NCBI RefSeq assembly: GCF_002272015.1
Contig: NZ_NPBY01000013.1
Span: 85,280-149,279 of the forward strand
Length of the DNA stretch: 64,000 nt
Direction: 5' to 3'
DNA from: Paenibacillus campinasensis
Lineage (GTDB): Bacteria; Bacillota; Bacilli; Paenibacillales; Paenibacillaceae
In this document: positions 52,222-62,356 of the stretch, in pieces
Numbering within the stretch: position 1 is the first letter of the stretch
How the letters are laid out: every line of letters begins with the position of its first letter
Translations under genes and position numbers: made by a program
Notes under the pieces: generated by a model
Told to the model about the DNA's origin: nothing
What the model saw: the letters and a program-made list of their open reading frames with translations, nothing else
The model's database searches: none

Positions 52222-53052
52222 ATGAAGAGAAAGTCGGGCTTGTTCCAGTTATTCGCATACACATTTTTGGGCTTGTTCGCTATTATGAATATAGTTCCAC
52301 TCTTTTGGATGGTGGTGAACTCCTTCAAGCAGGAGCAGGAATACGCCATCTCCCCGTTTTCGCTTCCCGACACGCTGCAGTTTTCGAACTACGCAAGAGC
52401 GTGGGAAGTTGCGAACATGGATACTTACTTTTTGAATAGCATTATCATTACGTTTGCTTCCTTGATCATTACGGTTCTGCTCGGAGCGATTGCGGCCTAT
52501 TTCCTTTCCCGCTTTCAGTTCAAGCTGCGGGGCTTCACCTACGGTTTGTTTTTGCTGGGGATGCTGGTGCCGATCCACGCAACCTTGATTCCGATATTTT
52601 TGATCATGCAGAAGCTGTACCTGCTGGATACGTACTGGTCACTTATCTTGCCATATACAGCCTTTCACCTGTCTTTGACCGTATTTATACTCGAAGGTTT
52701 TATGCGCGGATTCCCTAAGGATTTGGAAGAATCGGGCGTGATGGACGGCGCCGGCGTGTATCGCATTTTCTGGTCGATTATTTTGCCGATCACAAGACCC
52801 GCCCTGGCAACGGTCATTATCCTGAACTTTATTTATAACTGGAATGAATACCTGTTTGCGCTGGTTCTGATCACGTCCACCGAACTCAAAACGCTGCCGC
52901 TTGGCCTGGCTAATTTTGCCGGCATCGAGACGGCAAGCCTAACGCTGCAGATGGCGGCGCTCACGATTGCGCTGATTCCGATTCTGATCTTCTATCTGCT
53001 GCTGCAGAAGCAGCTTGTGAACGGAATGACGGCTGGTGCGGTCAAAGGATAA
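52222..53052 (+). CDS. Sugar ABC transporter permease, MalG/UgpE-like
   Basis: A 276-residue permease with six helices and a regular MalG-type C-terminus (QLVNGMTAGAVKG). The EAA loop reads ESGVMDGAGVYRIFWSIILP, with the first Ala replaced by Ser, a mild deviation. NSFKQEQEYAISPFSLPDTL after the first helix is typical of the family. The gene uses GAAAGGAGG for translation and completes the membrane part of the uptake system. Confidence 0.94.
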   Translation: MKRKSGLFQLFAYTFLGLFAIMNIVPLFWMVVNSFKQEQEYAISPFSLPDTLQFSNYARAWEVANMDTYFLNSIIITFASLIITVLLGAIAAYFLSRFQFKLRGFTYGLFLLGMLVPIHATLIPIFLIMQKLYLLDTYWSLILPYTAFHLSLTVFILEGFMRGFPKDLEESGVMDGAGVYRIFWSIILPITRPALATVIILNFIYNWNEYLFALVLITSTELKTLPLGLANFAGIETASLTLQMAALTIALIPILIFYLLLQKQLVNGMTAGAVKG

Positions 53053-53098
53053 GGCGGGACTGAAGGACAGATAAGGCGAATGGAAGGGGAGAAGCAGC

Positions 53099-54904
53099 AT
53101 GAAGAACCGTTACAGCAAACACCTCGGAAATTTCGGTTTGAAGCGGAAAGCGCTCGTCATTTTTCTCCTCTTCGTCATTCTGCCTACATTCGGCGTCGGT
53201 GTGGTCGCCCAATATAAATTCAATCAGGTCCTTATGGACCAATTCGTCAACTCCACCAAGCGGAATTTGGATAACGTCACCAATCAGCTCGGGGAGCAGA
53301 CCAAAATGGTGGAGGATATCGCCAACTACTTGATCTTGAGTCCGGATATGAGGTCGTTTCTTAGAGCCTCGCCTCCTCTGAGCAGCGGTCAGCGCGACAA
53401 TCTGAAGCGGAACATTGAGGAGTTTCTTACCTTCCAGCTCATGTCCCGCAACTATATCCGTTCCATTGAGGTGTCCGGCTACAACGGCAGCTTCATTGAG
53501 ATGGGAGAACCGTTCAGCGGGGATGAATCGATGTGGATTCGCCAGGCCGAAGCGCAAAAGGGCGGGATTGTCTGGACGGAGGGCTATGCCTTGAACAGCG
53601 ACTGGTACGGGCAGACTCGCCTCCTGTCGATGTTTAGGATCTTGAACTCGTACAATGCCATCACCAAGCCGCTCGGCAGGTTAACGATCCGCATGGATGA
53701 AGCCAGCATCGTCAATCTGCTGGAGAAGGGGATTTTCGAGGAGGGGCAGGGCAGCGTGTTTATCGTGGGAGAGCAGGGCCAGATCGTGCTCGGCTCCGGG
53801 GGCGGTCTGAGCGGCCTGTTTCAACCCGATGAGGCGCTCTTGAACAAGCTGGCCTCCGGGCGGGAAGGCTTCTTCCATTATCCGCTTGAGGGACAGCGCT
53901 ATCTAACGCTCTATAAGAAAGTTGAAAACACAGGCTGGAACGTGGTTTCCATGATTCCGGAGGCAACCGTGGCAGGGGAATTTCGAGGCGTGAAAATCCT
54001 GATGCTGGTCATCCTCTCCTCCATCCTGCTGCTGGGCCTCACCGCATTGATCGGCTTCCATTACACGATCATCACTCCGATATTGCGGTTGAAAAAGGAA
54101 ACGAGCCGCGTGGCTTACGGTGATTTCAGCGCCCGGGTGCCGATCAAATCCAGGGATGAAATCGCGGAGCTGAATCGAACGTTTAATGAGATGGTCTCGA
54201 CCATTCAGGAGCTGATCGAGCACAAATATAAGCTGGAGCTGAGGGAGCGCGAATCCGAACTGAAGCTGATGCAGAACCAGATGGACCCGCATTTTCTCTA
54301 CAATACGCTCGATATGATTCGCTGGACGGCGAGGCTGGAGCATGCCGATAAATCAAGCCAGCTTATTGAGATGCTGTCGAAGTTCTTCCGCGCGAGTGTA
54401 AATAACGGCAGCTATCAAACGACGCTGCGGCGGGAGATGGAGTTCGTGCAGACCTATCTGTATCTGCAGCAGCGCCGCCTGGGCGATAAGCTGAAGTATA
54501 CGTTGTCCACGGAAAGCGGGCTGGAGGATATGTTGATGCTGAAGGCAACGATCCAGCCGCTGGTCGAAAATGTGATCAAGCATGGGTATGACCGGAGCAA
54601 GCCGATCAATGAAATCACGGTAAATGCTTTCCGATTCGGAGATGAGATGGTTATTGATGTCATCGACAATGGCAAAGGAATGACCCCTGCACGGCTTCAG
54701 GAAGTCGCATCCTCGCTTCAAGGAAGGGCCAAGGAAGGAATCCGGCAGGGAGCCATGTCCAATATCCATGAACGGCTGACGATCTTCTTCGGGCCGGACT
54801 ACGGACTTGAAATTATCAGCACCTCACGGGAAGGCACTTGGATCAGGTTAAGACTTCCGGTGAGAGAAAGCCAGGATCAGGGTGGTGATAAGCATGGACA
54901 GTAA
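53099..54904 (+). CDS. Sensor histidine kinase, YesM type
   Basis: A 601-residue kinase. Membrane helix near 18-38, a Cache-like extracellular domain to about 300, a second helix (about 300-325), HAMP (YTIITPILRLKKETSRVAYG), and the His_kinase domain with MDPHFLYNTLDMIRW, phospho-acceptor His398, then the ATPase part (QPLVENVIKHG, IDNGKGM and SNIHERL). It probably senses an extracellular sugar or the loaded receptor and signals to the YesN-type regulator, whose start overlaps its stop. Confidence 0.93.
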   Translation: MKNRYSKHLGNFGLKRKALVIFLLFVILPTFGVGVVAQYKFNQVLMDQFVNSTKRNLDNVTNQLGEQTKMVEDIANYLILSPDMRSFLRASPPLSSGQRDNLKRNIEEFLTFQLMSRNYIRSIEVSGYNGSFIEMGEPFSGDESMWIRQAEAQKGGIVWTEGYALNSDWYGQTRLLSMFRILNSYNAITKPLGRLTIRMDEASIVNLLEKGIFEEGQGSVFIVGEQGQIVLGSGGGLSGLFQPDEALLNKLASGREGFFHYPLEGQRYLTLYKKVENTGWNVVSMIPEATVAGEFRGVKILMLVILSSILLLGLTALIGFHYTIITPILRLKKETSRVAYGDFSARVPIKSRDEIAELNRTFNEMVSTIQELIEHKYKLELRERESELKLMQNQMDPHFLYNTLDMIRWTARLEHADKSSQLIEMLSKFFRASVNNGSYQTTLRREMEFVQTYLYLQQRRLGDKLKYTLSTESGLEDMLMLKATIQPLVENVIKHGYDRSKPINEITVNAFRFGDEMVIDVIDNGKGMTPARLQEVASSLQGRAKEGIRQGAMSNIHERLTIFFGPDYGLEIISTSREGTWIRLRLPVRESQDQGGDKHGQ

Positions 54905-56510
54905 ATCGGCAAAGGACAGCAAGCGGATCCATATGTTGATCGTGGATGACGAACCCGTCATCTGCGAAGGGCTGCGGCACACGATCGACTGGGAGCAGCT
55001 TGGCGTCCGTGCCGTCGGTGTGGCCTATGACGGTATGGAAGCGCTGCGGCGGATAGAAGAGCTGGACGTTCAGATCGTGTTGACTGACATCCGCATGGAT
55101 GGGATGGACGGCCTCCGGTTGGCCGAGTGCTTGAAGGAACGGTTCCCGGATGTGCGTGTTGTCATGATCAGCGGTTACGAGGATTTTGAATATGCGCGTC
55201 AGGCGATTCGTCTTGGCGTCAGCGATTATCTGCTCAAGCCGGTCGAGATTGACGAGCTGACGGAAGTGGTCAAGAACATTGTTGGCGACATTCATGGACA
55301 GCGTCGGGACGAAGACGTTCAGGAAGCGAAGCTGTGGTTGTCGAATATCGTGCGGCAAGGCATCGCAAGCGGGAAGGAGCCGCCGGCATCCCTTCGAGGA
55401 TCGGGATTTCGTATTCTGGCAACGCAGATGGACCGGTTTATCGAACGGTTCGGGAAGGAGCCCCCGCCGCATTATGACAGAATCCAGGACGACTGGGTGA
55501 ACTTGCTGCATGCGGAGCTGCAGCGCCCCGACCTTCGACTCGTGTCCGTGTTTGATCACGAAAATATGCTGATTACACTGCTCATCTCCGATATCCGAAT
55601 GGATGGGCAAGCATGGGATCAGCTGCTGGAAGCGGTGGAGCCGACGCTTCGAAGAGCCGGCATCCTGTGCGGCGCTTCCGGAATCTACAGCGATCTGGCG
55701 GATACCGTGGAGCGATGTGCGGAGGCCAAAGCGCTTCTTCCCTATCATCTGCTGGAGAACAGGAATGTGCTGTTCCCGAAATACCGGGACATCACCCTGA
55801 AGGACGCCGGCATTCCTGCATTTGATGCAGCGAATGCTGCAAGTAAACTTGTGGCGGCCATGCTGAAACAGGACCTTAACGAAGTGGATGGCCTTGTAGC
55901 GGACATGTTTTCCTTCTTCCGGGAGCAGCGTTATTTGCCAGACAACCTGTGGAGCACCTATGAGGAACTGGCCGCCCTGATCAGGCAGCGGATGCGGAAG
56001 AGCGGCATGACCGAGCTGGAGACTGTGCATAAAACTGGCCCGGATATGTACCTATATAACTCCTATGACGCGCTGGAGGGACTTGTGAAGGAGCGGCTGC
56101 GGGAGTGGCTGAAGCTCGTCGAGCGGCAAGGGATGGATAAATCCTACTGGATCGTTGAAAAAGCGAAGAAGTATATGAACGAGCATTATCGTTCCGATTT
56201 GAAAGCCTCGGAGGTGGCGGCCTGGCTCAAGATTACGCCGAGCTACTTCAGTTATATTTTTAAGCAGAGCACCGGAAAAGGCTTCACGGAGTATATGAAC
56301 GAAATGCGTATGGAGCAGGCGAAAGAGCTGCTGGCAACCACGCATGACAAAGTGTTTGAGATTGCGGACAAGGTCGGTTATAAGGAGTACAAGTATTTTG
56401 TATCGGTATTCAAAACGTACACAGGCATGACACCGAAGGAGTACCGCGGGCTCAGTGCGGCCCGGGATGCGGATGTCCTGAATGCCAAGGATTCCACGAC
56501 AAAGCGATGA
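54894..56510 (+). CDS. Response regulator with AraC DNA-binding domain, YesN type
   Basis: A 538-residue regulator. Receiver domain with acidic VDDEP near 17-21, Asp65 in VLTDIRMDG and Lys in LLKPVEIDEL; a long middle region (about 125-425); and a C-terminal AraC pair of helix-turn-helix motifs (LKASEVAAWLKITPSYFSYI and KVFEIADKVGYKEYKYFVSV). ATG 54894 is preferred to GTG 54882. It is the natural candidate to bind the two 21-bp-spaced GGATRT modules at 48339 and 49743. Confidence 0.93.
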   Translation: MDSKSAKDSKRIHMLIVDDEPVICEGLRHTIDWEQLGVRAVGVAYDGMEALRRIEELDVQIVLTDIRMDGMDGLRLAECLKERFPDVRVVMISGYEDFEYARQAIRLGVSDYLLKPVEIDELTEVVKNIVGDIHGQRRDEDVQEAKLWLSNIVRQGIASGKEPPASLRGSGFRILATQMDRFIERFGKEPPPHYDRIQDDWVNLLHAELQRPDLRLVSVFDHENMLITLLISDIRMDGQAWDQLLEAVEPTLRRAGILCGASGIYSDLADTVERCAEAKALLPYHLLENRNVLFPKYRDITLKDAGIPAFDAANAASKLVAAMLKQDLNEVDGLVADMFSFFREQRYLPDNLWSTYEELAALIRQRMRKSGMTELETVHKTGPDMYLYNSYDALEGLVKERLREWLKLVERQGMDKSYWIVEKAKKYMNEHYRSDLKASEVAAWLKITPSYFSYIFKQSTGKGFTEYMNEMRMEQAKELLATTHDKVFEIADKVGYKEYKYFVSVFKTYTGMTPKEYRGLSAARDADVLNAKDSTTKR

Positions 56511-56526
56511 AGCGGGGGAACGCATC

Positions 56527-58851
56527 ATGGAACTATATAAGTCTGCCCAAGCGCCGATCGAAGAACGGGTTCGGGATCTGCTTGGAAGAATGACGCTGAC
56601 GGAGAAGGTAGGACAGCTGAACCAGCGTATGTATGGATGGAACGCTTACGTTAAACAGGGAGACCGCTTCGAGCTGACGGAAGAATTCAAAGCGGAGGTG
56701 GCCTGGGGCAGCGGAATGGGCGCGCTCTACGGCTTGTTCCGCAGCGATCCGTGGTCTGGCGTCCACTACGGCAACGGCATTCCGGCGGCGGAAAGCGCCA
56801 AAGTGGCCAATCAGGTGCAGCGGTATGTGATGGAGCATTCCCGGCTTGGCATTCCGGTGCTGCTTACAGAGGAATGTCCGCACGGCCATCAGGCGCTGGA
56901 CGGCACTCTGCTGCCGGTCAACCTGGCCGCGGGCGCGACCTGGAATCCGGCGCTGCTGGCGCAAGCCTACGGCTTTGCGGCCGCCGAAATTCGCAGCCGC
57001 GGCGCGCATGTGGGCTTGGTGTCTGCGCTGGATATTTTGCATGATCCGCGCTGGGGGCGGTCCGAGGAATGCTACAGCGAGGACCCATATCTTGCGTCAC
57101 GGTTCACGGAGGCTGTCGTGCGGGGAATGCAGGGCGAGAGGCTGGAGCAGCTGGCCGAGACTGACAAGGTCGCGGTCGTGCTCAAGCATCTGTGTGCCCA
57201 AGGCACCGCACAGGGCGGCCGCAATGCAGGGCCGGCTCCGATCGGGGAGCGCGAGCTGCGCGAGATCCATCTTCCCGCCGCCAAGGCCGGGAAGGAGGCG
57301 GGCGCCGTCGCATTCATGGCGGCGTACAACGAGATCGACGGTGTGCCTTGCCACGCGAATGAGCAGCTGCTGACAGGCATTCTGCGCGAGGAATGGGGCT
57401 TTGACGGCGTCGTTATGGCCGATGGCTGCGCGATTGACCGGCTGCTGGCACTGACGGGCAGCCATGAATCGGCCGCTGCGCTCGCCTTGGCGTCCGGCGT
57501 TGATCTCAGCCTGTGGGACAAGGCGTTCACGACGCTGGAGGAAGCCGTTTATCAAGGGCTGGTCCCGGAGCCTGACATCGACCGGGCGGTAGAGCGGGTG
57601 CTGCGTCTGAAGTTCCGGCTCGGCCTGTTCGACCGTCCCTATGTGAACGAGAACGGTCCGATCGCCGTTGTCGGGCGTCCCGAGTTCCGGGAGGTGAACC
57701 GGCAGGTGGCGCTCGAATCTGCGGTTCTGCTTAAGAACGAGGGCGGTCTGCTGCCGATCCGCAAGAAGCACCGCCGCATCGCGGTAATCGGCCCGAATGC
57801 CGATCAGCTGTACAATCAGCTTGGCGATTACACGAGCGTCCAGCGGGAAGGCAGCGGTACGACCGTGCTTGCAGGCATTCGCATGGCCGCACCTGCAGAG
57901 ACGGACATCGTGTATGCCAAAGGCTGCGGTATCCGTGATCTGTCCGAGGAGGGATTGGCCGAGGCTGTTGAGGCGGCGAAGACCGCCGACCTCTGCGTAT
58001 TGGTGCTTGGAGGCAGCAGCGCCCGCCGCTTTGACGGCGCGTTCGACAGCAACGGCGAAGCCATCGTTCCTGAAGGCGATGCCGGCAATCCGTCCGAGAT
58101 GGACTGCGGAGAAGGCGTGGATCTGGCCGATCTGTCCCTGGGCGGCCTTCAGCAGCGGCTCGTCCAAGAGGTTTCGGCTACGGGGACGCCGGTTGTCGCG
58201 GTGCTGATTCAAGGCCGTCCGCATGCGATAACCGAGGTCGCTCAGCATTGTGGAGCGGTGTTGTGCGCATGGTATCCCGGCCCTGAGGGAGGGGCAGCTG
58301 TGGGGCAGCTGCTGTTCGGACAGGCGAATCCGAGCGGCAAGCTGCCGGTATCTATCCCGCGCTCGGCGGCACAATTGCCTGTATACTACAACCAGAAGGA
58401 TCCCGGTCGGCCAAGAGTTTATGTGGATATGCCGTCTGCGCCGCTGTATCCTTTCGGCTATGGGCTTAGCTACACAGCATTGGAGTACGGGGAGATCCGG
58501 CTATCCCAGCGGAAGATTTCAGTCGCCGAGCTAGCGAAGGGCGGACAGATTACGGCGGCGGTTCGATTGAAGAACACAGGTGAATGCACCGGAGCGGAAA
58601 CCGTCCAGCTGTACATTTCGGCCCGCGAGTCAGGCATCACACGCCGTCTGGCCGAGCTGAAAGGCTTCCGGAAGCTGGAGCTTGCTCCTGGCGAAGAGCG
58701 TGAGGTTACCTTTCACCTCGGCATGGAGGAGCTGGCCTTCTGGAACCGGGCGATGAAGTTTACGGCCGAGCCCTGTGCGGTCAGGATCGGGATTGGCGGC
58801 AGCTCGCAGGATCTCTCCCATGCTGAGCTTAGGATAACAGAAAGCGTCTAG
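56527..58851 (+). CDS. Beta-glycosidase, glycoside hydrolase family 3
   Basis: A 774-residue cytoplasmic enzyme with the full GH3 layout: TIM barrel (about 20-330) with KHLCAQG and the nucleophile Asp299 in GFDGVVMADG; the second sandwich (about 380-600) with VLLKNEGGLLPI and VVAVLIQGRPHAI; and a C-terminal FnIII domain (about 660-765, ETVQLYISARESG and LKGFRKLELAPGEE). No signal peptide. The nucleophile is followed by Gly rather than the usual Trp/Tyr. It starts 16 bases after the YesN gene and is the last gene of the locus. It should remove single beta-linked sugars from the imported glycan; glucose, xylose and GlcNAc are all possible. Confidence 0.93.
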   Translation: MELYKSAQAPIEERVRDLLGRMTLTEKVGQLNQRMYGWNAYVKQGDRFELTEEFKAEVAWGSGMGALYGLFRSDPWSGVHYGNGIPAAESAKVANQVQRYVMEHSRLGIPVLLTEECPHGHQALDGTLLPVNLAAGATWNPALLAQAYGFAAAEIRSRGAHVGLVSALDILHDPRWGRSEECYSEDPYLASRFTEAVVRGMQGERLEQLAETDKVAVVLKHLCAQGTAQGGRNAGPAPIGERELREIHLPAAKAGKEAGAVAFMAAYNEIDGVPCHANEQLLTGILREEWGFDGVVMADGCAIDRLLALTGSHESAAALALASGVDLSLWDKAFTTLEEAVYQGLVPEPDIDRAVERVLRLKFRLGLFDRPYVNENGPIAVVGRPEFREVNRQVALESAVLLKNEGGLLPIRKKHRRIAVIGPNADQLYNQLGDYTSVQREGSGTTVLAGIRMAAPAETDIVYAKGCGIRDLSEEGLAEAVEAAKTADLCVLVLGGSSARRFDGAFDSNGEAIVPEGDAGNPSEMDCGEGVDLADLSLGGLQQRLVQEVSATGTPVVAVLIQGRPHAITEVAQHCGAVLCAWYPGPEGGAAVGQLLFGQANPSGKLPVSIPRSAAQLPVYYNQKDPGRPRVYVDMPSAPLYPFGYGLSYTALEYGEIRLSQRKISVAELAKGGQITAAVRLKNTGECTGAETVQLYISARESGITRRLAELKGFRKLELAPGEEREVTFHLGMEELAFWNRAMKFTAEPCAVRIGIGGSSQDLSHAELRITESV

Positions 58852-58894
58852 CGGACGCGGGAGAATAAAGCTCCGAGTTCCGTCTGCTTGCAGG

Positions 58895-58934
58895 AAAGAG
58901 GTCTGCCCAGGTTTTACGTGGGGCAGACCTCTTT
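58895..58934. terminator. Bidirectional terminator after the GH3 gene
   Basis: AAAGAGGTCTGCCC (58895-58908) pairs perfectly with GGGCAGACCTCTTT (58921-58934) around a 12-base loop. It lies between the plus-strand GH3 gene and the convergent minus-strand reductase gene. Confidence 0.9.
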
Positions 58935-59000
58935 GTACATTGAGGGGATCGTCCGTTAATGAGAATAGTGGTCCATCCAGACGTGCATCCATCGCCTTGC

Positions 59001-59591
59001 CTACTTGCGCCGGGCCCCAAGCTGCTTTACCTGCTCCAGCCACTTGGCCCGCTGCTGCGCGGTGGACGGCTTGACAGGCGCAACCTCGGTCACGCGCACC
59101 GGCTTGATCCCGCAAAACTTCAACACATTTCGCTTCATGACCAGATGTCCCGCACGCCAATAGATGAGGCGGTTATACCACGAAGGGGTATCCATCGTCA
59201 CGATCAGGCGTGCGGATTTGCCGGTGAGCAGCTTATCCCATAACGGAGAATTGTCGCGGTACTTGAATGCAAACCCCGGCAGGAATACCCGGTCGATGAA
59301 CCCTTTCAATATCGCGGGCGGCGCCCCCCACCAGGTCGGGTATACGAAGACGAGATGGTCTGCCCAGCGGATCAAGGCCTGAGCCTCGCGCAGTTCATCC
59401 TCCAGCTCGGTTCGTTTGCGGTAGCCGTACTTCAGGTTCGGGTTGAAGTCAGCTTGACTCAAGTCGATGCGGCGCACCTCGGTGCCGTCTATATGGGCTG
59501 CTCCCTCCGAATAAGCATCCGCCAATGCCAGACAGAAGCTCTCCGGATCGGGGTGTCCGTTAATGATGACTATATTTTTAGGTCCACTCAT
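59001..59591 (-). CDS. Flavodoxin-fold NAD(P)H:quinone oxidoreductase
   Basis: A 196-residue flavoprotein of the NQO1/MdaB/KefF fold: VIINGHPDPESFCLALADAY (FMN binding), HLVFVYPTWWGAPPAILKGF and the long substrate loop VFLPGFAFKYRDN. Such enzymes reduce quinones or nitroaromatics by two electrons. GGAGGAG precedes the ATG. It diverges from an AraC-type gene 148 bases away, which may regulate it. Confidence 0.9.
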   Translation of the reverse strand: MSGPKNIVIINGHPDPESFCLALADAYSEGAAHIDGTEVRRIDLSQADFNPNLKYGYRKRTELEDELREAQALIRWADHLVFVYPTWWGAPPAILKGFIDRVFLPGFAFKYRDNSPLWDKLLTGKSARLIVTMDTPSWYNRLIYWRAGHLVMKRNVLKFCGIKPVRVTEVAPVKPSTAQQRAKWLEQVKQLGARRK

Positions 59592-59739
59592 CGTCTTCTC
59601 CTCCTATAACAGCTCTTGCCCTCCAGGTGTTAGGTTATGAGGCGCTGTATCATCTATAATGAGAATAAAGTGAAATGATCGTCGGCGAAATGATCAATCG
59701 CGCATTAAAATTGCAAAATGGCGCAAAGGGGGAAGCGGT

Positions 59740-60768
59740 GTGGCGAGTCGGGACGTGGCTATCTCTATGGTATATCCCATTATGAAATCGATGGTTCGAA
59801 GAGGCTTTGACGCCGAGCGGTTTTGCGAATATGCTTCTTTCGATTCGGGGCTGCTTCAGGATGTGGAGGCCCGTATTCCGGATGCGGAACTGGAGCGTCT
59901 GATGAAGGCAGCCGCTGATTATACGAAGGATGAGCATTTCGGACTGCATCAGGGCCGACTGCTGGAGCTAGCGGATCTGGGGGTGCTCGGCTATGTGATG
60001 ATGCATTCGACGACGATTGCGGACGCCCTCGCGGCTTACCAGAGATTCTATGTCATTCTGAGCAGCAGTTTTGAGCTGGAATGGGAGCTTCGAGACCGGG
60101 AATGTGTGCTTCATCTCTGTCTGAACGAAGCGGGAGTCTCGTCCCGCCAGTGTGTGGAGGATATGGCCAGTTCGGTGTATGAGCTGATGAGACGTCTCAG
60201 CAACCGTCCGATTCCGCTCATCGGGGTGGAATTCATGCATGATGCCACCGAGAATACGAAGCCGTATGTGGACATGTTCGGACTGATGCCGAAATTCGGG
60301 GCCGGCAACGTGCTGAGGATTCACGCCGAAGTTCTGGATTATCCGGTGCTCTATTCAGACCCGAGAATACTGCAGGTGTTCGAGCAGCTGGCACAGGAGA
60401 CGAGATCGGAATTAACGGCGGACGGGGTGCTGACAGAGCAAGTGATCCGCTGGTTGAAAAAGAGTCTGTTAACCGGGCTTCCGACATTGCAGGAAACGGC
60501 CCGTGCACTCGGGATGAGCGTCAGAAGCCTGCAGATTAAATTGAAGGAGGAAGGGACCACCTTCAACGAGTTGTCGGTTCGTGTCCGGCAAGAGCTTGCG
60601 GTCAGCTATTTGAAACGGGAGGAGTTCTCGATCGGGGAGATTGCTTACGCGCTTCATTTCTCGGAGCCCAGCGCCTTTCAGAACGCGTTTAAACGGTGGA
60701 CCGGCATGACGCCAAGACAGTATCGCACCCGATATGAAACGAAAAACCGCATATTATTTTCCAAATGA
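59740..60768 (+). CDS. AraC-family regulator with AraC_binding (PF12625-like) N-terminal domain
   Basis: A 342-residue regulator starting at GTG 59740 after AAAGGGGG. The N-terminal 190 residues resemble the OruR/ArgR-AraC ligand domain (KSMVRRGFDAERFC, EHFGLHQGRLLELADLGVLG). The C-terminal domain has two helix-turn-helix motifs (LQETARALGMSVRSLQIKLKEE and FSIGEIAYALHFSEPSAFQN) followed by KRWTGMTPRQYR. It stands between the divergent quinone reductase and the germination operon; the former is the likelier target. Confidence 0.88.
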   Translation: MASRDVAISMVYPIMKSMVRRGFDAERFCEYASFDSGLLQDVEARIPDAELERLMKAAADYTKDEHFGLHQGRLLELADLGVLGYVMMHSTTIADALAAYQRFYVILSSSFELEWELRDRECVLHLCLNEAGVSSRQCVEDMASSVYELMRRLSNRPIPLIGVEFMHDATENTKPYVDMFGLMPKFGAGNVLRIHAEVLDYPVLYSDPRILQVFEQLAQETRSELTADGVLTEQVIRWLKKSLLTGLPTLQETARALGMSVRSLQIKLKEEGTTFNELSVRVRQELAVSYLKREEFSIGEIAYALHFSEPSAFQNAFKRWTGMTPRQYRTRYETKNRILFSK

Positions 60769-60828
60769 GGGGATGGTAAGAAAGCGATACTCCCATATTG
60801 CAAATGACCGTACAAGGGGGCCATCGAT

Positions 60829-62298
60829 ATGAGGCAAACCGACGAGGCAGGAAAGAAGCTGGACCACTTGCCGGATTCCCTTCCCCAGTTCATGAAGGAA
60901 GTCAACAACCGCTTAGGAGAGAGTCCGGATATCGTGTGGCGTGAGATCGCATTGGGCTCTGCTCCGGCGGTTATTTTGTATATGGATGGGCTCGGAGACC
61001 CGATTGATCTGCTCGAAGCCATTCATCAGGACTGGCTGTTCTTCGAAGGGGAGGGTGAGCAGACGCCGGGCGACCGCTACCGAGTGCTTAAGGAACGGAC
61101 CATCACGATGGGCAAGGTTGGGGAGGCGGCCACGTTCTCCGACATGATGGAGAAGCTGCTGAGCGGCAACTCGATCCTGTTTGTGGACGGTGTAGGCTCG
61201 GTGCTGTACGCAGGGACAGAGTCGCTGAAGCAGCGCGGGGTGGAGGAAGCGACCTCCCAATCGGTGGTCCGGGGGCCGCGTGAAGGCTTTACCGAAGCCC
61301 TGCGCGAAAATACAGCGCTCGTCAGGCGCCGCATTCAGAATCCGAATCTTCGGCTAGAGCAGCGGAAGATCGGCGAGCAGACCAACACGCAGGTGGCCAT
61401 CATGTATATCGAAGGGCTGTGCCATGTCGATGTGCTTGAGGAGCTGCGCAGGCGAATGGATGCTATCGAACTGGACAGTGTCCTGGAGAGCAACTATATC
61501 GAAGAAATGATCCAGGATCAGAAGTATAGCCCGTTTCCGACCGTATACAATTCCGAGCGCCCGGATGTGGTGGCATCCGCCTTGCTGGAAGGCCGGATTG
61601 CCATCTTCGTGGACGGCACACCGTTCGTGCTTATCGTTCCGGCGCTGTTCGCCCAATTTTTCCAGTCCAGCGAGGACTATTACCAACGGGGTGATTTCTC
61701 AAGCCTGCTTCGACTGCTGCGGTATCTGTGCTTCGGGATCGCGCTGTTGACACCTTCGTTCTATATTGGGATCACGACATTTCATCAGGAGATGCTGCCG
61801 ACCAATCTGCTGACAAGCCTGATTGGGCAGCGGGAGGGCGTGCCGTTTCCGGCCTTTGTTGAGGCGCTCATTATGGAGATTACCTTCGAGATATTGCGCG
61901 AGGCGGGCATCCGTCTGCCCAAGTCCATCGGTCAATCCGTCTCCATCGTAGGCACACTGGTGATCGGCCAGGCGGCAGTTGAGGCCGGTCTCGTCTCCGC
62001 CGGAATGGTGATCGTGGTCTCGATTACGGCGATCGCGAACTTTGCGCTGCCAGCCTTTAACGTGGGCATCTCGGCCCGGATGCTGCGCTTTGTCATGATG
62101 GGCATTGCGGCATCGTTTGGCTTGTACGGCATGATTATCGGATTGATCATACTGGGGCTGCATCTGAGCAGTCTCGAATCGATGGGCGTCCCTTATATGT
62201 CTACGTTTGCTCCGTTCAGCTGGAGAGGCCAGAAGGATGCGCTGCTCAGGCTGTCTCAACGGACCAAGAAAAAGTATTTGCGTAAGCTCAAATCCTGA
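60829..62298 (+). CDS. Germinant receptor subunit A (GerA family)
   Basis: A 489-residue spore inner-membrane protein. The soluble N-terminal domain (about 1-290) includes LLSGNSILFVDGVG and VVRGPREGFTEALRENTALV with RRRIQNPNLR, the family hallmark; four or five helices follow (about 295-470) with YIGITTFHQEMLPTNLLTSL. It opens a receptor operon with subunit C, a small membrane protein and subunit B. GerA-type receptors trigger germination on binding nutrients; the germinant is unknown. Confidence 0.95.
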   Translation: MRQTDEAGKKLDHLPDSLPQFMKEVNNRLGESPDIVWREIALGSAPAVILYMDGLGDPIDLLEAIHQDWLFFEGEGEQTPGDRYRVLKERTITMGKVGEAATFSDMMEKLLSGNSILFVDGVGSVLYAGTESLKQRGVEEATSQSVVRGPREGFTEALRENTALVRRRIQNPNLRLEQRKIGEQTNTQVAIMYIEGLCHVDVLEELRRRMDAIELDSVLESNYIEEMIQDQKYSPFPTVYNSERPDVVASALLEGRIAIFVDGTPFVLIVPALFAQFFQSSEDYYQRGDFSSLLRLLRYLCFGIALLTPSFYIGITTFHQEMLPTNLLTSLIGQREGVPFPAFVEALIMEITFEILREAGIRLPKSIGQSVSIVGTLVIGQAAVEAGLVSAGMVIVVSITAIANFALPAFNVGISARMLRFVMMGIAASFGLYGMIIGLIILGLHLSSLESMGVPYMSTFAPFSWRGQKDALLRLSQRTKKKYLRKLKS

Positions 62299-62356
62299 TA
62301 CAGGATCCCAGACTTCGACACCACACTGCCCATTTCAACAGGAGAAGGACATCGAT

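Noticed and set aside
54843..56030. 395-codon open frame on the minus strand
   Set aside because: Opposite the YesN regulator, whose receiver and AraC motifs are unambiguous.
57097..58374. 425-codon open frame on the minus strand
   Set aside because: Opposite the GH3 gene; arises from its high third-position GC.
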